From Streptomyces roseolus (lineage in GTDB: Bacteria > Actinomycetota > Actinomycetes > Streptomycetales > Streptomycetaceae): a DNA stretch of 64,000 nt. The DNA lies in NCBI RefSeq assembly GCF_014649855.1, contig NZ_BMTV01000007.1, positions 62,001 through 126,000 of the forward strand. The letters run 5' to 3'. Below, piece by piece: positions 25,254 through 32,708 of the stretch. Within the stretch, counting starts at the first letter, position 1. Each line of letters begins with the position of its first letter. The notes under the pieces are model-generated. The model searched no databases, was not told the origin of the DNA, and was given only the letters and a program-made list of their open reading frames with translations. A program made the position numbers and the translations under genes.

Positions 25254-26356
25254 ATGTCCCCGCCCGCGTCCCGTCCCTCCCCTTCCTGCTCGCCCTCGGC
25301 GGCTACGCCGTCACGCGGGTGGTCGGGCTCGCCGTCCTCGCCGTCGCCGCCGCGGCGGCCGGCAAGGACGGCTTCCACCGGCTGAGCGGGCGCTGGGACT
25401 CCGTCTGGTACGTGCGGATCGCCGAGCACGGATACGGGTACGAGACCACGCTCCCGAACGGCGACGTCCACTCCGTCCTGGCGTTCTTCCCGCTCCTCCC
25501 CGCCCTCGAACGGGGCCTCTCCGCCGTCCTCCCGCTCGACGCCGCCGGCGCCGGACTCCTCGTCTCCTGGACCGCCTCGCTCGCCGCCGCCTGGGGGATC
25601 TTCCGCTGTGGCGAGCACGTCGTCTCGGCGCGCGCCGGCGTCGTCCTCGCCGTGCTGTGGGGGGTGTACCCGACGGCGTTCGTGCAGTCGATGGCGTACA
25701 CGGAGACGCTGTTCACCGCGCTCGCCGCCTGGTCGCTGTACGCGGTGCTGCGCGGGCGTTGGATTCTCGCCGGGTTCCTGTGCGCGCTCGCCGGGCTGCC
25801 CCGGCCCACCGCCGCCGCGCTGATCGCCGCCCTCGCCGTCACGGCCGCCGTGACCCTCGTACGGGACCGGCGGCTGCCCCTCCGGACGCTCGCCGGGGTG
25901 CTGCTCGCGCCGCTCGGCTGGCTCGGGTACGTGGCGTACGTCGGCGTCCGCGAGTCGAGCGCCACCGCCTACTTCGACGTCCAGGCGGCGTGGGGGAACT
26001 CCATCGACGGCGGCGTCGCCCTGGCCCGCTTCATCGCCTCCCTGCCGTGGCCCGCCGCGCTCGGCCTGTGCGCGGCCCTCGCGCTCCTGGCCTGGCTGGT
26101 GGTGCTGTGCGTCCGGCAGCGGCAGCCGCTGCCGCTGCTCGTCCACACGGTCGGGGTGGTCGTGGTCCCCCTCGTCGGCGCCGCGTACTTCGGCTCCCGG
26201 CCCCGCCTGATGATGCCCGCCTTCGGGCTGCTGCTGCCGCCCGCCGCCGCGCTCGCCCGGCTCCGCACCGGCCCCGCCGCCGCCGTCCTCGCCGTGCTGG
26301 CGCTGGCCTCCGCCGGGTACGGGGCCTTCACGCTCCTGGGGCCGGGTCCGCCGTGA
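25254..26356 (+). pseudogene. PIG-V-like GT-C mannosyltransferase family membrane protein, probable 5' frameshift
   Basis: The main frame encodes a multi-span protein with GRWDSVWYVRIAEHGYGYE and LAFFPLLPALERGL, signatures of the PIG-V-like GT-C mannosyltransferases. The first in-frame start is GTG 25319, which removes the conserved first helix. That helix is encoded upstream in the same frame as LPFLLALGGYAVTR. The good leaderless start ATG 25254 is one frame off. A one-base deletion within 25257-25282, in a C-rich stretch, would unite them. If real, the protein must start at GTG 25319 or is inactive. Confidence 0.65.
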
Positions 26357-26825
26357 GCGTCAGCCGCGTCCCCGCCCGGACGCCCCACCGCGCCATCGCG
26401 CCGGCCTCGGCCTCCAGGACGTGCCGGGCGCGCGGCCGGGGAAGACCGAGCCGGCCTGGGCGCATGGTGACGACGGCGAGCACCCGCAGGCGCCGGTCCA
26501 GATAGGCCACGTCGATCGGGAAGCGCATGCCGAGGGTGTGGACGCTGTTCGCCGGGGTCAGCAGCATCGCCCCCGCGATCCCGTCCCGGCCGAGCAGCCC
26601 GCGCCGCCGCGCCCGGTAGGAGGCCGCGATCTCAAGCCCGACCTCTAGCCCGCCCTCAGGCCCGGCCCCGCCCCCGCCCTCAGGACCGACCTCACGCCCG
26701 GCCCCAGGCCCGACCTCACGCCCGGCCTCAAGCCCGCCCCCAGGCCCGGCCCCGGACCCGGCGTCGGCCGCCGGGCTCCGCGGCACCGCGAGCGTTCCCG
26801 TCCCGTCCCGCCAACTCCGCCCCAT
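26328..26825 (-). CDS. DUF192-family protein with Gly/Glu repeat insertion
   Basis: A 165-residue product. The C-terminal half is a DUF192 domain: ARRRGLLGRDGIAGAMLL, then VHTLGMRFPIDVAYLDRRLRV and RHVLEAEAGAMARWG. Between a short N-terminus and the domain lies an insertion of about 40 residues made of EVGPGAG/GPEGG-type repeats, encoded by a GC-rich tandem repeat at about 26640-26760. DUF192 has no firmly assigned biochemical role. The ATG at 26825 abuts the shared palindromic promoter, and the 3' end overlaps the PIG-V-like gene by 29 bp. Confidence 0.75.
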   Translation of the reverse strand: MGRSWRDGTGTLAVPRSPAADAGSGAGPGGGLEAGREVGPGAGREVGPEGGGGAGPEGGLEVGLEIAASYRARRRGLLGRDGIAGAMLLTPANSVHTLGMRFPIDVAYLDRRLRVLAVVTMRPGRLGLPRPRARHVLEAEAGAMARWGVRAGTRLTLTADPAPGA

Positions 26826-26827
26826 GC

Positions 26828-26853
26828 GCCCGACCTTAGACCTAAGGTCGGGC
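26828..26853. promoter_or_regulatory. Perfect 12-bp palindrome forming two divergent leaderless promoters
   Basis: GCCCGACCTTAG (26828-26839) and CTAAGGTCGGGC (26842-26853) are exact inverted repeats around AC. They fill the whole 29-bp gap between ATG 26825 (minus) and GTG 26855 (plus). Each arm contains TAAGGT, a TANNNT -10 element, reading towards one gene and 6-7 bp before its start codon. Neither gene has room for a ribosome site. The palindrome therefore looks like a symmetric bidirectional promoter and possibly also an operator. Confidence 0.65.
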
Positions 26854-26854
26854 C

Positions 26855-27601
26855 GTGTACGCCTCGCCGATCGTCCTCGTCGTCCTCGCCGCCCTGTGGG
26901 GCGCCGCCGTCGGGCTGCTCGTGCCGCGGGCCGCGTACCGGCTGTCCGTGGCGCCCGAGGAGCCGTGGCGGGAGCGGTGCCCGGCCGGGCACGCCCTCAC
27001 CGGCCCGGCGGGCGGCTGGCTCGGCGGCCCCGGCCGGGCCGCGTGCGCGACGACGCCGGCGCCGCTCGCCGCGCCGCTGCTGACCGCCGCGGTCTGCGCG
27101 CTGCTCGCCGCGGCCGCCGGAGGGCCCCGGCCCGAGCTCGCGGTGTGGCTGCTCGCGGCGCCCTTCGGGGTGCTGCTCGCCTGCGTCGACGTACGGGTGC
27201 AGCGGCTGCCGGACGGGCTGACCCTGCCGCTCGCGCTCGCCGTGCCGCTGCTCCTCGGGGCCGCCGAGCTCCTCCCGTACGACGCCGGGTCCTGGCCGTC
27301 GGCCCTGCTCGGGGCCCTCGCGCTCGGCGGCGGCTATCTCGCCCTGCACCTGATCAGCCCGCAGGGCCTCGGCTTCGGCGACGTGAAGCTGGCGCTGCCG
27401 CTGGGCGCCGCGCTCGGCTGGTACGGCTGGGGCGTCCTCTTCACCGGCGCGTTCCTGGGCTTCCTGCTGGGCGCCGGCTACGGCTTCGGGCGGGTCCTCC
27501 TCGGCCGCGCGGGCCGCTCCTCCGCGATCCCCTTCGGGCCCTTCATGCTCGCCGGCGCCCTCCTGGGGCTCGCCCTCGGCGCCTTCACCGCCGTGCCCTG
27601 A
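26855..27601 (+). CDS. A24-type prepilin peptidase (TadV/CpaA-like)
   Basis: A 248-residue polytopic aspartic protease. The catalytic Asp residues are in ACVDVRVQRLPD and in the GxGD motif GFGDVKLALPLG. The cytoplasmic loop after helix 1 has two Cys residues, a remnant of the zinc motif of full-length enzymes. It should cut the leaders of Flp and the two TadE-like proteins. No other prepilin peptidase is seen in the window, although this gene lies 6 kb beyond the Tad locus. The GTG start is leaderless. Confidence 0.85.
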   Translation: MYASPIVLVVLAALWGAAVGLLVPRAAYRLSVAPEEPWRERCPAGHALTGPAGGWLGGPGRAACATTPAPLAAPLLTAAVCALLAAAAGGPRPELAVWLLAAPFGVLLACVDVRVQRLPDGLTLPLALAVPLLLGAAELLPYDAGSWPSALLGALALGGGYLALHLISPQGLGFGDVKLALPLGAALGWYGWGVLFTGAFLGFLLGAGYGFGRVLLGRAGRSSAIPFGPFMLAGALLGLALGAFTAVP

Positions 27602-27764
27602 CCCCGGGTGGCGTCAACGGGGGAGCGGCGGGGGGCGTTCCCCCGTCGGAGGGACGGAAGTCCGCCGCCACGCCGGGGCACAAAACCGCCACACGGACCC
27701 GGAACCCTTGCGGCGTCTGGGATCCGGGGAAATCCGCGCCGTTCGTTCGGCGCACGTGGCGCGC

Positions 27765-27846
27765 AGCCCGACCAGGGAAGGGTTATGGTGGAACCCCCCC
27801 CTCGGGCCGGTCCGTATCCCCCCCACGGACCGGCCCGTTTTCTTTT
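27765..27846 (+). ncRNA. Candidate small RNA with C-rich loops (6C-like) ending in a terminator hairpin
   Basis: The stretch has GGGTT-7-AACCC (27780-27796), a run of eight C (27794-27801), then a 12-bp perfect stem (27804-27815 with 27825-27836) whose loop holds seven C. A T-rich tail (27838-27846) follows. Actinobacterial 6C RNAs are defined by two hairpins with six or more C in each loop. The second hairpin fits well and the first only partly. An alternative pairing GCCCGA/TCGGGC (27766-27771 with 27802-27807) would compete with the terminator stem. No clear promoter was seen. Confidence 0.45.
27804..27846 (+). terminator. Rho-independent terminator with U-tract
   Basis: GGGCCGGTCCGT pairs with ACGGACCGGCCC, followed by GTTTTCTTTT. 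It is one of few hairpins in the window with a clear U-tract. It could end a small RNA or read-through from the prepilin peptidase gene. Confidence 0.8.
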
Positions 27847-27861
27847 CCCGCTCACCCGGGA

Positions 27862-27915
27862 GACCGGGCCGGACCCGGCTTACGCCGACCCGGGGGACCG
27901 GGCCGGACCCGGCTT
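27862..27915. repeat. Two-copy 20-bp direct repeat, period 34 bp
   Basis: GACCGGGCCGGACCCGGCTT occurs at 27862-27881 and 27896-27915, flanked by related CACCCGGGAGACCGGG blocks at about 27853 and 27921. It lies between the hairpin terminator and the stop of the aldo/keto reductase gene. No gene is visible in 27602-27936. Confidence 0.7.
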
Positions 27916-27936
27916 CCGCTCACCCGGGAGACCGGG

Positions 27937-28974
27937 TCAGCTCCGGCCGGCCCAGATGTTGGTGCCCTCGGTGTCGACGGCGAAGGAGTCGATCTCCTTC
28001 AGCTCCGCGTCCGTCAGCGGCGCGGAGGCCAGCGCCGCCACGTTCTCCTCCAGCTGCCCCACGCTCGACGCGCCGATCAGGGCCGAGGTCATCCGCGGGT
28101 CCCGCAGCACCCACTTCAGCGCCAGCTGGGCCAGCGACTGCCCGCGCCGCTCGGCGATGGCCGCCAGGCCGGTCAGCCGGCGCAGCACCTCGTCGGAGAG
28201 CAGGTTCGGGTCGAGGGACTTGCCCTGGGTGGCGCGGGAGCCCTCCGGGATGCCCTTCAGGTACTTGTTGGTGAGCAGGCCCTGGGCGAGCGGCACGAAG
28301 GAGATGCAGCCCATGCCGGCCGCCTCCAGGGTGTCGAGCAGGCGGTCGTCCTCGATCCAGCGGTTGATCATCGAGTACGAGGGCTGGTGGATCAGGGCCG
28401 GGACGCCCATCTCCTTCAGGAGCCGCGCGGCCTCGGCGGTCTGCTCGGCGTTGTACGAGGAGACGCCGACGTACAGCGCCTTGCCCTGCTGGACCGCGGA
28501 GGCCAGCGCCCCCATGGTCTCCTCCAGCGGGGTCTCCGGGTCGAAGCGGTGCGAGTAGAAGATGTCGACGTAGTCGAGGCCCATCCGGTCCAGGGAGGCG
28601 TCGAGCGACGACAGCAGGTACTTGCGGGAGCCCCACTCGCCGTACGGGCCGGGGTGCATCAGGTAGCCGGCCTTCGTCGAGACGATCAGCTCGTCGCGGT
28701 AGGACGCGAAGTCCTGGGCGAAGATCTTGCCGAAGTTCAGCTCGGCGGAGCCGGGCGGCGGGCCGTAGTTGTTCGCCAGGTCGAAGTGGGTGACGCCGAG
28801 GTCGAAGGCGCGGCGCAGGATCGCGCGCTGCGAGTCGAGCGTGCGGTCGTCGCCGAAGTTGTGCCAGAGCCCGAGGGAGACGGCGGGGAGCTTGAGTCCG
28901 CTGCGGCCCGAGCGGCGGTACTCCATGGAGTCGTAGCGCTCCGGGGCGGCGCGGTAGAGGGGGGAATCAGTCAC
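27937..28974 (-). CDS. Aldo/keto reductase, L-glyceraldehyde-3-phosphate reductase (YghZ-like)
   Basis: A 345-residue NADPH-dependent TIM-barrel oxidoreductase. The catalytic tetrad is visible as D in HFDLANNYG, Tyr in the same segment, K in VSTKAGY and H in FYSHRFD. The C-terminal coenzyme site is SALIGASSVGQLEEN. NNYGPPPGSAE and MHPGPYGEWGSRKYL are typical of the YghZ subgroup, which reduces L-glyceraldehyde 3-phosphate and methylglyoxal. GTG 28974 gives VTDSPLY; ATG 28926 is an internal alternative. It is divergent from uppS. Confidence 0.85.
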   Translation of the reverse strand: MTDSPLYRAAPERYDSMEYRRSGRSGLKLPAVSLGLWHNFGDDRTLDSQRAILRRAFDLGVTHFDLANNYGPPPGSAELNFGKIFAQDFASYRDELIVSTKAGYLMHPGPYGEWGSRKYLLSSLDASLDRMGLDYVDIFYSHRFDPETPLEETMGALASAVQQGKALYVGVSSYNAEQTAEAARLLKEMGVPALIHQPSYSMINRWIEDDRLLDTLEAAGMGCISFVPLAQGLLTNKYLKGIPEGSRATQGKSLDPNLLSDEVLRRLTGLAAIAERRGQSLAQLALKWVLRDPRMTSALIGASSVGQLEENVAALASAPLTDAELKEIDSFAVDTEGTNIWAGRS

Positions 28975-29103
28975 GTGTCCCTGCTTATCACGGTCCTGTG
29001 ACAGTCCCGTGGGGAGTTGTGACACGCCCGGGCTGGGAGCCTTCACCCGACGGCAGTAGTGTGGCGGCTTGCGAACCGCCCGCCCATGGAGGGGTAAAGA
29101 ACA

Positions 29104-29865
29104 GTGAACCTGCGCGACCTGGTGTACGGGCTCTACGCACGCCGGGTGGAAGGCCGTCTCGACCACGATCAGGTGCCCAAGCACATCGGGGTCATCCTCG
29201 ACGGCAACCGGCGCTGGGCCAAGGCCTCCGGCGGCACCCCCGAGCAGGGACACAAGGCCGGCGCGGACAAGATCCGGGATCTGCTCGGCTGGTGCGCCGA
29301 GACCGACGTCGAGGTCGTCACGCTCTGGATGCTCTCCACGGACAACCTGAGCCGTCCCGAGGAGCAGCTGGTGCCGCTGCTCGGGATCATCGAGGGCGCG
29401 GTGAAGGCACTGGCCTCGGACGGCCGCTGGCGGGTGCACCACGTGGGCACCATGGACCTGCTGCCCGCCCGGACCCAGACGGTCCTCAAGGAGGCCGAGG
29501 AGGCCACCCGCGGCAACGCCGGGATACTCGTCAACGTCGCCGTCGGCTACGGCGGCCGGCAGGAGATCGCGGACGCGGTCCGCTCCCTCCTCCTGGACCA
29601 CGCCGAGCGCGGCACCAGCTTCGAGGAGCTGGCCGAGACCGTCTCCATCGACCTCATCTCGGAGCACCTGTACACCCGCGGCCAGCCCGACCCGGACCTG
29701 GTGATCCGGACCAGCGGCGAGCAGCGCCTCTCCGGCTTCATGCTGTGGCAGAGCGCGCACTCCGAGTACTACTTCTGCGAGGTCCACTGGCCGGCCTTCC
29801 GCAAGGTCGACTTCCTGCGCGCGCTGCGCGACTACGCGGCCCGCCACCGGCGCTACGGCGCCTGA
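29104..29865 (+). CDS. uppS: Isoprenyl transferase (cis-prenyltransferase, UppS family)
   Basis: A 253-residue cis-prenyltransferase. The pyrophosphate-binding loop GVILDGNRRWAK has catalytic D33. NVAVGYGGRQEI and RTSGEQRLSGFMLW are intact, as is the C-terminal EYYFCEVHWPAFR. It condenses IPP with an allylic diphosphate to make Z-polyprenyl chains for cell-wall lipid carriers. Streptomyces have more than one paralogue, and chain length cannot be read from sequence; a short-chain Z-FPP type is possible. The GTG start has GGAGGGG upstream. Confidence 0.88.
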   Translation: MNLRDLVYGLYARRVEGRLDHDQVPKHIGVILDGNRRWAKASGGTPEQGHKAGADKIRDLLGWCAETDVEVVTLWMLSTDNLSRPEEQLVPLLGIIEGAVKALASDGRWRVHHVGTMDLLPARTQTVLKEAEEATRGNAGILVNVAVGYGGRQEIADAVRSLLLDHAERGTSFEELAETVSIDLISEHLYTRGQPDPDLVIRTSGEQRLSGFMLWQSAHSEYYFCEVHWPAFRKVDFLRALRDYAARHRRYGA

Positions 29866-30162
29866 GGCCCCCCTCCGCCCCCGACCCGGGGGAGTCACCG
29901 GACGTTCACGAACACGCCGTCACATGCCGTGGCATGGCCAGGAGTGTTCGAGGGAATAAGCCTGGTGAAGTGAGCGGCACGGAGACCGCCACCCGGGAGG
30001 CCCCTTGCACCAGGACGACCGTGCGGGACACGCACGGGAGACGCGGAGGGCCGGAGTCCGGTCCGCGCTGGGCGGTCCGATCCCGGTCCCATTCCGCCGC
30101 GACACCGGTTGTCCCGTCGCACCCCGGCCTCATTCGGGTCCTCAGAGGGGGTCTGTCCTTCC
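29866..30162. promoter_or_regulatory. Intergenic region before phoH with a small palindrome
   Basis: This 297-bp gap holds no convincing gene. CATGCC-GT-GGCATG (29923-29936) is a perfect inverted repeat, and GTTCACGAACAC stands just before it. The remainder is GC-rich leader sequence to the PIN-PhoH gene. Small open frames on the minus strand lack ribosome sites. Confidence 0.4.
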
Positions 30163-31488
30163 GTGGTGACCAGCACGAAGCGCCGCCTTTCCGACCGGCG
30201 CACCTATGTACTCGACACCAGCGTCCTGCTCGCCGACCCCAAGGCGATGTCCCGCTTCGAGGAGCACGAGGTCGTGCTCCCCATCGTGGTGGTGACCGAG
30301 CTGGAGGCGAAGAGGCACCACCCCGAGCTCGGCTACTTCGCCCGGCAGGCGCTGCGCCTGCTGGACGACTTCCGGGTCCGGTACGGCCGCCTGGACGCGC
30401 CGCTCCCGATCGGGGACCTCGGCGGCACGCTGCGGGTCGAGCTCAACCACTCCGACCCCTCCGTCCTGCCGGCCGGCTACCGGCTGGGCGACAACGACTC
30501 CCGCATCCTCGCGGTCGCGCGCAACCTCCAGGCGGAGGGGTACGACGTCACCGTCGTCTCCAAGGACCTGCCGCTGCGCATCAAGGCGTCCTCGGTGGGC
30601 CTGCTCGCCGAGGAGTACCGCGCGGAGCTCGCCATCACGGACGCCAACGGCTGGACGGGGATGTCCGAGCTGGCCCTCTCCGCCGAGCAGATCGACCTCC
30701 TCTACGACGCGGAGCGGCTGTACGTGCCCGAGGCGGCCGAGCTGCCCGTGCACACCGGCCTGGTGCTCCAGTCGGAGCGCGGCAAGGCCCTCGGCCGGGT
30801 CGGCGCGGACGGGAACGTACGCCTCGTCCGCGGCGACCGGGAGGCCTTCGGCATCCGCGGCCGCAGCGCCGAGCAGCGCATCGCCCTCGACCTGCTGCTC
30901 GACCCGGACGTCGGGATCATCTCGATGGGCGGCCGGGCCGGCACCGGCAAGTCGGCGCTCGCGCTCTGCGCGGGCCTGGAGGCGGTCCTGGAGCGCCGGC
31001 AGCACCAGAAGGTGATGGTCTTCCGTCCGCTGTACGCGGTCGGCGGCCAGGACCTCGGCTATCTGCCGGGCAGCGAGTCCGAGAAGATGAGCCCGTGGGC
31101 GCAGGCGGTCTTCGACACGCTCTCCTCGGTCGCGGGACGGGAGGTGATCGAGGAGGTGCTGTCCCGGGGGATGCTGGAGGTCCTGCCGCTCACCCACATC
31201 CGGGGCCGCTCGCTCCACGACGCCTTCGTCATCGTCGACGAGGCCCAGTCCCTGGAGCGGAACGTCCTGTTGACCGTTCTGTCCCGTATCGGCGCGAATT
31301 CGCGGGTGGTGCTCACCCATGACGTCGCCCAGCGGGACAACCTCAGGGTGGGGCGGTACGACGGAGTCGTCGCCGTGGTCGAGAAGCTGAAGGGGCATCC
31401 GCTCTTCGCGCACGTCACCCTGACCCGCTCCGAGCGCTCCCCGATCGCGGCCCTGGTGACCGAGATGCTGGAGGACGGCCACCTGTAG
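30163..31488 (+). CDS. PIN-domain PhoH-family ATPase (PhoH2-like)
   Basis: A 441-residue fusion. The N-terminal PIN nuclease domain has [13 protein letters not shown], the conserved Glu in [10 protein letters not shown], and [11 protein letters not shown]. The C-terminal PhoH helicase/ATPase has P-loop [12 protein letters not shown] at about 256-263, Walker [12 protein letters not shown] and RSERSPIA. PhoH2 proteins are RNA helicase/ribonucleases; some are paired with an upstream antitoxin-like gene, which is not obvious here. GTG 30163 or GTG 30166 begins [15 protein letters not shown]. Confidence 0.9.
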   Translation: MVTSTKRRLSDRRTYVLDTSVLLADPKAMSRFEEHEVVLPIVVVTELEAKRHHPELGYFARQALRLLDDFRVRYGRLDAPLPIGDLGGTLRVELNHSDPSVLPAGYRLGDNDSRILAVARNLQAEGYDVTVVSKDLPLRIKASSVGLLAEEYRAELAITDANGWTGMSELALSAEQIDLLYDAERLYVPEAAELPVHTGLVLQSERGKALGRVGADGNVRLVRGDREAFGIRGRSAEQRIALDLLLDPDVGIISMGGRAGTGKSALALCAGLEAVLERRQHQKVMVFRPLYAVGGQDLGYLPGSESEKMSPWAQAVFDTLSSVAGREVIEEVLSRGMLEVLPLTHIRGRSLHDAFVIVDEAQSLERNVLLTVLSRIGANSRVVLTHDVAQRDNLRVGRYDGVVAVVEKLKGHPLFAHVTLTRSERSPIAALVTEMLEDGHL

Positions 31489-31523
31489 TCCGATTCATAC
31501 CGTTTGCCTCCCGTAAGGGAGTT

Positions 31524-31565
31524 GGCGCCGCCCGGCGAAGCGCAGGAGCTTAGCCGGGCGGCGCC
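31524..31565 (+). terminator. 13-bp perfect stem terminator after phoH
   Basis: GGCGCCGCCCGGC (31524-31536) pairs with GCCGGGCGGCGCC (31553-31565) around a 16-base loop. There is no U-tract. It begins 36 bp after the PhoH stop. Confidence 0.75.
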
Positions 31566-31607
31566 CCGCTGTCCGCAACATCCGTCAAAACACCTGCGTC
31601 CAATGAG

Positions 31608-31623
31608 GTGTGAGCTTTCACAC
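31608..31623 (+). promoter_or_regulatory. CRP-like palindrome upstream of the transglycosylase gene
   Basis: GTGTGA-GCTT-TCACAC is a perfect inverted repeat 254 bp before GTG 31877. It resembles CRP/FNR half-sites (TGTGA/TCACA), but with a 4-bp spacer in place of 6. The 31566-31876 stretch has no other gene. I looked for the conserved blocks of a ydaO (cyclic di-AMP) riboswitch, common before Streptomyces wall hydrolases, and did not find them. Confidence 0.35.
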
Positions 31624-31876
31624 GCAACACAGAATTGCCTTGCGGCGTCCGCGTCCGGCAAAGTCTTGCTTCCGTCAGGCCCCGCATACGGCACCCGTGC
31701 ACCCTCGATCCCTTCGAGCGCACACCGCACCACCGCACAACTCCACAGTCGTCGTCGTATGCCGCCCACAGCACCACGGGCCCGTGTCTTCCGTGACCGG
31801 TACGACGAAGACCAGTGCCAGGGGCACGATTTCGCCCGCGAGGTCACCGCTGTGGGCGATGCTGGAAGGAAACCGT

Positions 31877-32608
31877 GTGAGCCGGATCTCGGTCCGGGGA
31901 TTCGCGGTGGCGTCTGCCACTGCGGTCACCACCGTCGGCGCCGTCGTCGGCGTCGCCACGGGCAACGCAGCCCAGGCCACCTCTGACGACAACTTCGAGA
32001 CCACCGCGGCCGACAGCACGCTGCTCGCGGACATCCCCGTGGGCGCGCAGGCCCAGGTCCAGGTCGCCTCCCTCGCGGAGCAGGCCGACGTCCAGGCCGC
32101 CGCCGCGGACGCCACCGCGCGCAAGGACGCCGAGGAGGCCGCCCGCCTCAAGGCCGCCCAGGACGCGGAGGCGAAGAAGAAGGCCGCCGACGAGAAGGCC
32201 GAGCGGGAGAAGAAGGAGCGCGAGGAGCGGGAGGCCCGCGAGAAGGCCGAGGCCGCCGAGCGCGCCAGCCGCGACGCCGTCCGCGACGCGTCCAGCTTCG
32301 CCGCCCAGGGCTCGTACTCCGTCTCCGAGGTCAAGGCGATCGCCCGCCAGATGGTCCCGGCTTCGCAGTTCCAGTGCTTCAGCAACATCGTGAACCACGA
32401 GTCCACGTGGAACTACCGGGCGCAGAACCCTTCCTCCGGTGCCTACGGCCTCGTCCAGGCGCTGCCGGGTTCCAAGATGGCTTCGGCCGGCGCCGACTGG
32501 CAGACCAACCCCGCCACCCAGATCAAGTGGGGCCTCAACTACATGAACGACCGCTACGGCAGCCCCTGCGGCGCCTGGTCGTTCTGGCAGGCCAACCGCT
32601 GGTACTAG
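31877..32608 (+). CDS. Secreted transglycosylase SLT-domain protein with coiled coil
   Basis: A roughly 243-residue secreted wall hydrolase. The signal sequence (GFAVASATAVTTVGAVVGVA) is followed by a mature N-terminus, then a charged coiled coil of Lys/Glu/Ala (about 75-130). The C-terminal lytic transglycosylase domain has NIVNHESTWNYRAQNPSSGA, with the catalytic Glu in NHES, and YGLVQALPG. GTG 31877 is chosen because GGAAGG stands 7 bp upstream; ATG 31859 is an alternative. It should cleave glycan strands during growth or differentiation. Confidence 0.85.
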   Translation: MSRISVRGFAVASATAVTTVGAVVGVATGNAAQATSDDNFETTAADSTLLADIPVGAQAQVQVASLAEQADVQAAAADATARKDAEEAARLKAAQDAEAKKKAADEKAEREKKEREEREAREKAEAAERASRDAVRDASSFAAQGSYSVSEVKAIARQMVPASQFQCFSNIVNHESTWNYRAQNPSSGAYGLVQALPGSKMASAGADWQTNPATQIKWGLNYMNDRYGSPCGAWSFWQANRWY

Positions 32609-32629
32609 GCCGGCACCCGGTCAACCCCG

Positions 32630-32664
32630 GGAAGCCCCGCACCGTCCTACGGTGCGGGGCTTCC
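32630..32664. terminator. 16-bp perfect stem with 3-base loop
   Basis: GGAAGCCCCGCACCGT (32630-32645) pairs exactly with ACGGTGCGGGGCTTCC (32649-32664) around CCT. It is the terminator of the transglycosylase gene and sits 45 bp before the next start. Confidence 0.85.
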
Positions 32665-32708
32665 TGCGTGTAGGTTGCCAGGGACCGAACGGGGGGAAGA
32701 GGAACGAG

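Noticed and set aside
29895..30203. Small minus-strand frames before phoH
   Set aside because: No ribosome sites, several frames open at once, and no sustained codon bias. More likely leader sequence.
31566..31876. ydaO (cyclic di-AMP) riboswitch before the transglycosylase gene
   Set aside because: Expected from similar Streptomyces genes, but the conserved sequence blocks are not present in this leader.
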